A stretch of DNA of 64,000 bases from Haemonchus contortus (Eukaryota; Nematoda; Chromadorea; Rhabditida; Trichostrongylidae). How positions within the stretch are numbered: position 1 is the stretch's first letter; every line of letters starts with the position of its first letter. This document shows, piece after piece, positions 1 to 7,011 of this stretch. Made by a program: the position numbers and the translations under genes. The notes beneath the pieces were generated by a model. The model had not been told where the DNA came from. It saw only the letters and a program-made list of their open reading frames with translations, and ran no database searches. The stretch spans positions 34,438,645 through 34,502,644 of the forward strand of contig LS997565.1 of assembly GCA_000469685.2 (NCBI GenBank). Reading direction: 5' to 3'.

Positions 1-3000
1 GCCAGTATGATAGGGTTGTCAACGATTGCTCATGGCCCAAAACGAATTGTCCGTGCCGACACCTGGAAAGCGCGACATTCAGCCGATGAGGATCGTTGAG
101 GAATTCGGCGTGGTCCGCCTCAAACCCTGTTCGCGTCGTCAACAAGATGACAATGTCCTTTTCTCTTCCTTGCACTGAATCCACTGTGTACAAATCAATG
201 CCGTTGTTCTTTGCGAACTGAGAAAGGACGCGGGCCTGCTCCTTATAAAACACAATAACAGCGATCGACGAAGGTTGCACGTTTTTCCGACAGAGACCCA
301 AAACGAGCTGACGACAGATCTCGGCTTCGGCCTGATTGCTGTGCGAGCCGCTGAGCGCTTTGGCCGACTTGCCTGGCACTTCTATGAAGAGAAATGGGAG
401 CTTGGGGTTGGGGCATCGGACAGCCGATAGAAGCATTTGCCGATCCTCGGCGCGAGTGCCGCTCACCAGAGTGTGGTCGTAGAAGATCAAGTTGGGCAGG
501 TCATTCAAGAGGGGGTGGGCGCGGAAAGTAGTTGTCAGTGGTGCACAAGGGACTCCTTTCGCTAGAAGAATATTCATAATTCCCTGAGCTCCAAACCGTG
601 CCGGGTTCGATGATCGTGGACAGCGGGCGTGCGGCTCCAGTTGATGGATATCCCCCACGTAAATATGCCGTGCTTGAGGGATATGAGTGACCAACGCGAC
701 CAGTGCCGGTTCTGGAATTTGGGAAGCCTCGTCCCCAATGATAAGAGCGAACTGGTCCATCCATTTCCGGAAAATACCGTCCGCGGCTACAGAGTTCAGT
801 AGCGCCGATGTGGTAATGATGAGGATGGCTGGGGGACGCACGTCGAACATAATCGCCACCGTGTCCCGCGTCAAATCCGAGATGTCGCGCTCCGCTAGTC
901 GATACTCATCACGCTCGGCATCCGAGAGCTCCAGTACTAGGTCTCGATTGAACATGAAACGTTCCAGAAGTTCGCGGCCTCGCTTGTACTTGAGGCATGT
1001 GGCGAGAGCGGCGGGGGAAAGGTGATCGCCATAGTCCTCTGGTAGACGCTTAAGGATGACGTGGAGATCCACTGGTGTCCGGGGGGCACCTTCGACAAGA
1101 GCGGAATCGGAGACGTATCGCAGAACGTTCATCTCACTTGCAGCATCGATGGATAGCGTCGTATCGGTGAACTGAGCCGCCGCAGTATTAGTTGTCGTGG
1201 TTGCGATGACCCTGTTCGGGGCATCCGCGAGGTAAGTACGAATGGCGATCAGCGCCGCAATCAAGGTTTTACCGGTACCAAAGGCGGCCTGTATCGCGAG
1301 GAGCGGAAAGCCTCTATCGCCCATTTGGAGCGCTGCGATCTGGTCAGAACGCAGCGAGAACGAGCGGCCGCGGGCGGCGACAGAAACAGACTCTCGAGGA
1401 GGGCCAGCAGGCCCAGTAAGAGTTCGGCGGTTCCCATAAACTGTGTCAAGAATGGTAGCTGCACGGGAGTCGTCGTCGAACTGGCCGAAGAGCTGACGGT
1501 GCGAGATGAGTTCGTATAACGGTTCGGCTCCGGAGTGTAAGGGTCCCAACTTCACGCACACATCCACTACGGTAACGTTGTTACGAGTTGTAGCCAACCT
1601 GGTGGTGGTGCGAACTGCATACCTATAGCCCCATGCTGGGACAACGAGGCGTACTGCTATGGAGCGAGTTTCATAGTTGTGTTCCGACTGCTCGATCGTT
1701 GCGTGGATCAGCGACTGAGATCCGACGATCCACAAGTAAACTGGCCGGTGGTTGGTCCATCCACATTCCGACGACATGTTGCTGATGACAAAATCGAATC
1801 GAAAGGGGAACCCTGTCGGATTTGGGACGGTGGCGGTAAGCCTATGGGTAGTCTTGTCGTCGTTCATGGTGTTGACCGCGACTAGCGCAGAGCAGGCGGC
1901 GTTAAAAAGTTGTGCCATGCGTCTGCGGGCCGCTGCAGGGTTCCGAGGGTAATTGGAAAATGAGGCGGCGCGATCTGCGATCCAGTGCTTTTCACTCGTG
2001 GTGAGCTTGAATACCCTTAGAGGTAGTATCCCTTCGTCGGGGTGAGCTGGCAAGAAATCACGAACAAGGGCACAGAGTATTGCCTGCGCATCTTTAGAAG
2101 CGGGAGATTCCGAGAAGCGGATTGCGCAAGAGACATTCGGTCGGACAAGTGCCGACACTATCTCATCTTGGTCAGCCTGGCACAGTGGAAAGTCACAAAC
2201 TGTTGGAGAAACGTGAACGGCTTCTGGAGACCCTTCGAAAGCGATACGTAAGCCCTGTATTGCCTCATAGCGAACTACGAGGGAGAGGACGATGCCCAGC
2301 GAGCGCTGCGTAGTTAACGGAGGAGTCACAAATGTGAATTCTTGCACTCGGAAGAAGTGCGGGAATCGTCTATCTAGGGCGGTTGCCTTCGGGATACGTG
2401 CTTGCCTGAGGGTTGTCTCCGGATCGCGAAGGGCTGCCCTGGTGGGTTCCACTGTATAAACCCACACGAAGTCCTTCACGGAGAGAAGCAAGCGATCAAA
2501 TCCTCGTGTGTTGCTAGTAACGTTGGTTGCATATTGATCCAAGATGATCAGGTGAAGCTCACGTCGGTCGGGACCGGGAATGAAAAAGTCCTTTGCTTCA
2601 AGAACGGCGCTCTGCCCCACCCCTTTATTAACGACTCGATACAAGACGGGGAACTGCCAACGAACCGGCGGAAGGATTGTAGAGGGCATCGAGCCTTCGG
2701 GAGTGACCGGCCGCATGTTCTCGATAGCGACGTACTCTCCGCGGAGCAGCTGGTCTATGACGGCTTGAGATGAGCGTCGAAATGCAACGGCGTGCTCAAG
2801 ACGCATAAGCTCGATGACCGGGAGTGGACGATTGGGGCGCGGCTGCTCCTTGAACGTGTGAGGAAATAAACGTTTCACGTACTTGCCGGAGAGGTAGCCG
2901 CCCGGAGGGATGTGGCTATACAAGTCGAGGGGCATAAGAGCTGTTAGTGCTTCGGGCGACGGCCTTGCGAGGAACGGCGTATTGCGAAGAGAGACGAGAT

Positions 3001-3634
3001 TTGCCCAGGGGTGGCTTCCGATGAGAGAATGCGTGTGGTCCGGCGGAGTGAACTCTGGCAGCTGTCGCTGAGTGGTTGCTGCGACAGTGTTCGCAGGACG
3101 CTTTCTTCGCGGACCTCCCGCTGGTGCCGTCGGTAGTGGGGCAGACGCCTGCGCGGCGGCTGTTTCTGCGGCGGCGGCGGCTGCCCGTTGACGGGCCACA
3201 ACGTTCGCGTAGGAAAACTTCCCTAGATCTCCTGTCTTGGAAGCGGTAGAGACAACGGCAGGATCTGCTGAAGGAGCAACAGCGTTGGCGGGCGGCGTGC
3301 CCGATGATCGGTAAGCTGAGCTCGGTGTCCCAACTGGCGAGAGCTCAGACTTCGGCTTGTCCACCTGGTCGAGAGAGGGTGCAGCAGCTGACTGCAAAGC
3401 TGGCGTCGGCGCGATGAGCAACTCAGCCATATCCCGGGACGGGACCGTAACTTCGAAGTCGACTGCTTCTTCCTCGTGGGAGGCCGAGAAGTCGTAGAGC
3501 TTCGTGGAAATTCCTACGTCCTGGCGGGGAGAGACTTCCTGCACCAGGGGGGATGGAGGTCCTGAAAGAGCAAGGTACGATATACTGAACTCTGACGCGA
3601 GGGATCCCCTCCCCACTACCTGGTTGGTCGTCAT
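1..3634 (-). CDS. UPF1-like superfamily 1 helicase ORF of the retrotransposon (C-terminus beyond window)
   Basis: Translating the minus strand gives an uninterrupted frame from an ATG at 3634-3632 to base 1, at least 1211 codons; the stop lies outside. The first ~220 residues are rich in Pro, Ala and Ser. Residues ~220-770 are an unrecognised, probably folded region. The rest is a complete SF1 core: Walker A QAAFGTGKT (Lys about residue 789), motif Ia-like TTTTNTAAAQF, motif II GDEASQ (about 968), motif III GDIHQLEP, motif IV TTFRAHPLL, motif V VDSVQGREKDIVIL and motif VI RLNVALSRCRHGQF. Motifs V and VI are close to those of UPF1. Known UPF1-like proteins are ATP-driven 5'-3' RNA/DNA helicases; the role here is unknown. 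The frame starts about 270 bp after integrase, behind a good nematode 3' splice acceptor (3730-3740). Two in-frame stops (3674, 3638) lie just before the ATG, which supports this start. Confidence 0.9.
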   Translation of the reverse strand, partial: MTTNQVVGRGSLASEFSISYLALSGPPSPLVQEVSPRQDVGISTKLYDFSASHEEEAVDFEVTVPSRDMAELLIAPTPALQSAAAPSLDQVDKPKSELSPVGTPSSAYRSSGTPPANAVAPSADPAVVSTASKTGDLGKFSYANVVARQRAAAAAAETAAAQASAPLPTAPAGGPRRKRPANTVAATTQRQLPEFTPPDHTHSLIGSHPWANLVSLRNTPFLARPSPEALTALMPLDLYSHIPPGGYLSGKYVKRLFPHTFKEQPRPNRPLPVIELMRLEHAVAFRRSSQAVIDQLLRGEYVAIENMRPVTPEGSMPSTILPPVRWQFPVLYRVVNKGVGQSAVLEAKDFFIPGPDRRELHLIILDQYATNVTSNTRGFDRLLLSVKDFVWVYTVEPTRAALRDPETTLRQARIPKATALDRRFPHFFRVQEFTFVTPPLTTQRSLGIVLSLVVRYEAIQGLRIAFEGSPEAVHVSPTVCDFPLCQADQDEIVSALVRPNVSCAIRFSESPASKDAQAILCALVRDFLPAHPDEGILPLRVFKLTTSEKHWIADRAASFSNYPRNPAAARRRMAQLFNAACSALVAVNTMNDDKTTHRLTATVPNPTGFPFRFDFVISNMSSECGWTNHRPVYLWIVGSQSLIHATIEQSEHNYETRSIAVRLVVPAWGYRYAVRTTTRLATTRNNVTVVDVCVKLGPLHSGAEPLYELISHRQLFGQFDDDSRAATILDTVYGNRRTLTGPAGPPRESVSVAARGRSFSLRSDQIAALQMGDRGFPLLAIQAAFGTGKTLIAALIAIRTYLADAPNRVIATTTTNTAAAQFTDTTLSIDAASEMNVLRYVSDSALVEGAPRTPVDLHVILKRLPEDYGDHLSPAALATCLKYKRGRELLERFMFNRDLVLELSDAERDEYRLAERDISDLTRDTVAIMFDVRPPAILIITTSALLNSVAADGIFRKWMDQFALIIGDEASQIPEPALVALVTHIPQARHIYVGDIHQLEPHARCPRSSNPARFGAQGIMNILLAKGVPCAPLTTTFRAHPLLNDLPNLIFYDHTLVSGTRAEDRQMLLSAVRCPNPKLPFLFIEVPGKSAKALSGSHSNQAEAEICRQLVLGLCRKNVQPSSIAVIVFYKEQARVLSQFAKNNGIDLYTVDSVQGREKDIVILLTTRTGFEADHAEFLNDPHRLNVALSRCRHGQFVLGHEQSLTTLSYW

Positions 3635-3729
3635 GCCCTACTTGGTTGTCGCCCGGAACGGGGCCGGGTAGCCCTACGTCAGGAGAGTGAGCGAGGGAAT
3701 GATCAGTTTCCATGAGAATGAGCACTTAT

Positions 3730-3740
3730 CTGAAAGGAAG
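3730..3740 (-). promoter_or_regulatory. Candidate 3' splice acceptor upstream of the helicase ORF
   Basis: The minus strand reads CTTCCTTTCAG followed by AT, a strong match to the nematode acceptor consensus. It lies between the integrase stop and the helicase ATG, about 95 nt upstream of the ATG. It could generate a spliced or spliced-leader subgenomic mRNA for the helicase, which otherwise would be the last cistron of a long polycistronic RNA. An ATG at 3713 in another frame would precede the helicase ATG. Function is inferred. Confidence 0.45.
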
Positions 3741-3902
3741 AGCGATGAATCTCGGGTGACATATGGGTCAGAACGATCCCAGGCGAGATACACGCATTAA
3801 AACGGAATCAGAATAATGGAGAGGGCGAGAAGATCTCGAAAGTAGGCAGAGAGCAAAGAAGAGTTATGTGAATAATAGAATAACAAAGGAATGCACGAAA
3901 GA

Positions 3903-5045
3903 TCAAACGGATGTCACACGTTTACGAAAGCGGGTGTTATATGGGTGGGAGACTGAAGGAACCTCCGCAGCTGTGGAAGCGGGAGATACTGTTTGCCTAT
4001 AACCCGTGACCCGAGCTGATTCGGCCTGAGAGCGAGCCAAGGCAACTTCCTCCTCACCAGGATTCCATGGGCAAGTAAATACCGGTCCTGATATTGCAAA
4101 GCATTTCTTGACTTGATTCATGTGTACCCTTTTGGGTGGAGACTGGGGGGAAGTAAGGCTCGTAATAATCAAGTGAGGGTGGTCTACCGAAATGACTCGA
4201 AACTGGCCCAACCAGGGGAAGCAAAGTTTTGAGGAAAGCCTGACCTTAGGCGCAAAATCTCGTAGGTATACGCGATCCCCAACGGCGACTCGAAGAGGGG
4301 GGAGTGCCGACCGGTCATGTTGTTTTTTGTAGAGTAAGCTCTGCTTAGCGTTATAGGCCGCTGCCAATCTCCAAGCGGAGTGGAGGGAAGATACCAGCGA
4401 TTCCTTGTAGATACTGGTGTCGGCGTCGGAGGGTATGTGCTGTAATGCCCTGTGTTCGAACATCAGATCGATATTAAAGATCGGGTCCCGACCAAACATT
4501 AAGAAAAACGGTGTCTCGTTAGTGCTCGAATGGATACTGGTATTATATGAAAAAACACATGCTGGCAGGAAGGAGTCCCAATCCAGCTGGTTGTCACTAA
4601 TATATACTCGCAACATCGCTTGAAAGGTGGCGAAAACCCTCTCACACAGCCCGTTGCCCTCATGATGGTACGGGGTACAGAAGTACCTATTAATACGGAG
4701 TAACCTACCCAACTCAGTGATGAGGTCACCCTTGAGATAAGACGCATTATCGGAAATCAATTCAGTCATTGCTCCAAACTTCAGAATGCATTCGTTCATA
4801 AGGCAGCGAGCGACCGAGAGCGCTGAACAATCAGGCAGCGGAGAGGCAGTAGCGTATTTAGAAAAATGATCGATAAGACACATTATGTACCTGTTAGAGG
4901 AAGCGGAAGTGTGATATGGCCCACTTAAATCGAGATAGACTTTGTGAAAAATGGCCTCTGCATGTACTGGCAGGAGACGTTCGCGGTTGGCCGGATGACT
5001 TCGCTTCCTCTGACAGGCCTCAGGAACGGACATAACGGTAAACAT
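3903..5045 (-). CDS. Integrase core and C-terminal region of the Ty3/gypsy element
   Basis: This frame of 380 codons carries the retroviral integrase catalytic triad: Asp about residue 39 (YLDLSGPY), Asp about 99 (ELISDNASY) and Glu about 135 (GNGLCERVF), spaced as in D,D-35-E enzymes. It is followed by a region typical of gypsy integrase C-termini (DRVYLRDFAP). The enzyme inserts the cDNA into host DNA. Its first residues overlap the end of the RT frame (5020-5045) in a different frame. The second half of the zinc-binding HHCC finger straddles this overlap, so a small indel has probably split one pol polyprotein into two frames. Confidence 0.9.
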   Translation of the reverse strand: MFTVMSVPEACQRKRSHPANRERLLPVHAEAIFHKVYLDLSGPYHTSASSNRYIMCLIDHFSKYATASPLPDCSALSVARCLMNECILKFGAMTELISDNASYLKGDLITELGRLLRINRYFCTPYHHEGNGLCERVFATFQAMLRVYISDNQLDWDSFLPACVFSYNTSIHSSTNETPFFLMFGRDPIFNIDLMFEHRALQHIPSDADTSIYKESLVSSLHSAWRLAAAYNAKQSLLYKKQHDRSALPPLRVAVGDRVYLRDFAPKVRLSSKLCFPWLGQFRVISVDHPHLIITSLTSPQSPPKRVHMNQVKKCFAISGPVFTCPWNPGEEEVALARSQAESARVTGYRQTVSPASTAAEVPSVSHPYNTRFRKRVTSV

Positions 5046-7011
5046 CTTCCTTCATTGATGGCCAAAAGAACTTGCGAGCAATTTTACCGAGAGTTTTCTT
5101 CCAGCTGAAGTGTCCGCCAGCGGCTGGGCTATCGTGGAAAGCAACACAAACAGGCTCGCGGAGCTTCTGGGGAAGGAAAAGAACGTCGTACCTGCGTCCC
5201 TGTCTTTGATAGATCTTGTAAAGGCAACCGTTCTTATGAATGGAGCAAGTATCGGCGAGCGTCATTGCCTTGTCCTTGTCGGCTTCGGGCGTTGCCTGAG
5301 GAAAGTCGCCCATTTCTAAAAAATGCATTATAATGTTGCAGAAAGGATCTTGTTTCTGCTCAACGAGAATATCGTACGGTCGAATGCGTAGGGGCGCTGG
5401 GTCAGGTGTCTGAGCTAGGCAAACGGGGAATTCGACAATATCCTCCGATTCTGGGGTACCATCCTGGAACCGGTGTGTATCAGATTCCGTTCGGCTGAGG
5501 AAATCAGCCACTACGTTAGAGGAACCTTTAAGGTACTCTATTTTGATGTTATAGCTCTGGAGTTCTACTGCCCATCTCGCGAGATTATCATGCGTTTTGT
5601 TGTGGCGTAGCAAGAAGGTGAGAGGTTTATGATCGGAATAGATCCGCGTGAGGTTGCCATATATGGTGGTACGGAAGAAACGCAGCGCAGTGACCATTGC
5701 AAAGAGCTCAATATGGGTGGGGCTCCACTTCCGCTGGGAGTCGGATAGGGTCTTGCTGAAATACCCCACCGCCGCGAGCTTGGATGAACCCTCCTGCTGC
5801 TGTAGCAAAGCCGCTCCTACTGCGACCTTGCTACCATCCGTGTGGAGGATAAAATCACAGTCTCGCGGGAAGGCCAAACATGGCCGGGAAACATGTGCCT
5901 CCTTGATGGAAACAAATGCTTTCTCGTGGGCAGGAGTCCACTCGAACTTAGCTTTATTTTTGCATAAATCGTAAAGGGGCGAAGCCATTGCGGCAAATAC
6001 TTTGATGAACTTACAAAAGAAGTTCGCCATGCCAATGAACCCCTTCACATCCTTTACGGTTTTTGGACGCTGCAAGTCTCGAATGGCGCGAATGTTGCGT
6101 TCTGCCGGGCAGTAGCTAGTGCCTGAAATCTCGTGCCCCAAGAAAGTGATTTTGGACCGCGCTATTTCTGTGAGCTTTTTACCTGAGGCCTTTATGTTAT
6201 ACAATCGGAAGCGTTCGAAGACCTTCCGGAGCGAGTTAAGATGAGAGGGAAAGTCCTTGTCAAAAACAATGATATCGTCCAGATAAGCCAAACAGTTTCC
6301 ATCAAGTCCTCCCAGGATTCGAGCCATCGCACGAGAAAAGTAGGCTCCAGCGTTACGGAGACCAAAGGGGAGGTATACAAACTGGTAAATCCCTCTATGC
6401 GTCGCCCAACCGCACTTGGCCTGGCTCTCAGGATCCAACAACAATTGCATGTATCCTGAGGCCAAGTCCAAAGTAGTGTAAAATCGGTGACCCGCTACTT
6501 TTTCCAGCAGATCCTCAATCCTCGGAAGAGGGTAGTGGTCAGGGATGGTGATGTCATTGAGAGGGCGGAAGTCTAAGCAAACGCGCAGGGAACCATCCCT
6601 CTTCCTGACCAGGACCGTATTGTGAACCCAAGGCGTGTCGCTCTCAACAATTCTACCGGCCTTCAGGAGTTTGTTGATATGATCGTCCAACTCTTTCTGA
6701 AAGCGAGTAGGTATCCTCGTGGGTCTATATCGGGACGGAGGAATTTCGGTTGTGGTTTTAATGGTAATAGGTGATAGCTCATAGGAGCCCAAGTCATAGG
6801 AGGACGTGGATATGCGGTCCTGATATTCTTCAAAGAGTTTCTTTAACTGCCGTCGCTGGTCCTCATCTACCTCAGCGTGCGTTAAATCCACGGAAAATGA
6901 ACAAGCTGTTTGGTAGGAGCCATCAGCTCCGCTAGCCTCAGTAGTGGCGAGAATGCAGGCGCTAAAAGCTTGGTAAGGGTTCACTAAGGGTCCCATTGTC
7001 TGCAACCTCAA
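5020..7011 (-). CDS. Pol: reverse transcriptase, RNase H and start of integrase zinc finger
   Basis: The frame has 663 codons. RT: catalytic Asp in TLDLASGY (about 182), LPFGLRNA, and the YLDD box at about 243-246. RNase H: TDGSKVAVGAALL (about 391), a Glu in HIELFAMVTALRFF and an Asp in YSDHKPL. The last ~35 residues hold the two His of the integrase zinc finger. The RT is clearly Ty3/gypsy. The frame begins without ATG inside the end of the protease frame (6962-7011 overlap), so it is probably expressed by frameshifting; the offset requires +1 (or -2). The frame ends at a stop inside the HHCC finger, in conflict with the integrase frame downstream, which I read as a damaging indel. Confidence 0.92.
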   Translation of the reverse strand: MRLQTMGPLVNPYQAFSACILATTEASGADGSYQTACSFSVDLTHAEVDEDQRRQLKKLFEEYQDRISTSSYDLGSYELSPITIKTTTEIPPSRYRPTRIPTRFQKELDDHINKLLKAGRIVESDTPWVHNTVLVRKRDGSLRVCLDFRPLNDITIPDHYPLPRIEDLLEKVAGHRFYTTLDLASGYMQLLLDPESQAKCGWATHRGIYQFVYLPFGLRNAGAYFSRAMARILGGLDGNCLAYLDDIIVFDKDFPSHLNSLRKVFERFRLYNIKASGKKLTEIARSKITFLGHEISGTSYCPAERNIRAIRDLQRPKTVKDVKGFIGMANFFCKFIKVFAAMASPLYDLCKNKAKFEWTPAHEKAFVSIKEAHVSRPCLAFPRDCDFILHTDGSKVAVGAALLQQQEGSSKLAAVGYFSKTLSDSQRKWSPTHIELFAMVTALRFFRTTIYGNLTRIYSDHKPLTFLLRHNKTHDNLARWAVELQSYNIKIEYLKGSSNVVADFLSRTESDTHRFQDGTPESEDIVEFPVCLAQTPDPAPLRIRPYDILVEQKQDPFCNIIMHFLEMGDFPQATPEADKDKAMTLADTCSIHKNGCLYKIYQRQGRRYDVLFLPQKLREPVCVAFHDSPAAGGHFSWKKTLGKIARKFFWPSMKEDVYRYVRS

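Noticed and set aside
1..3634. Helicase as an independent host gene beside the retroelement
   Set aside because: Copy 2 has gag and helicase together inside LTRs with a target duplication; no LTR-like sequence was seen between integrase and helicase in copy 1.
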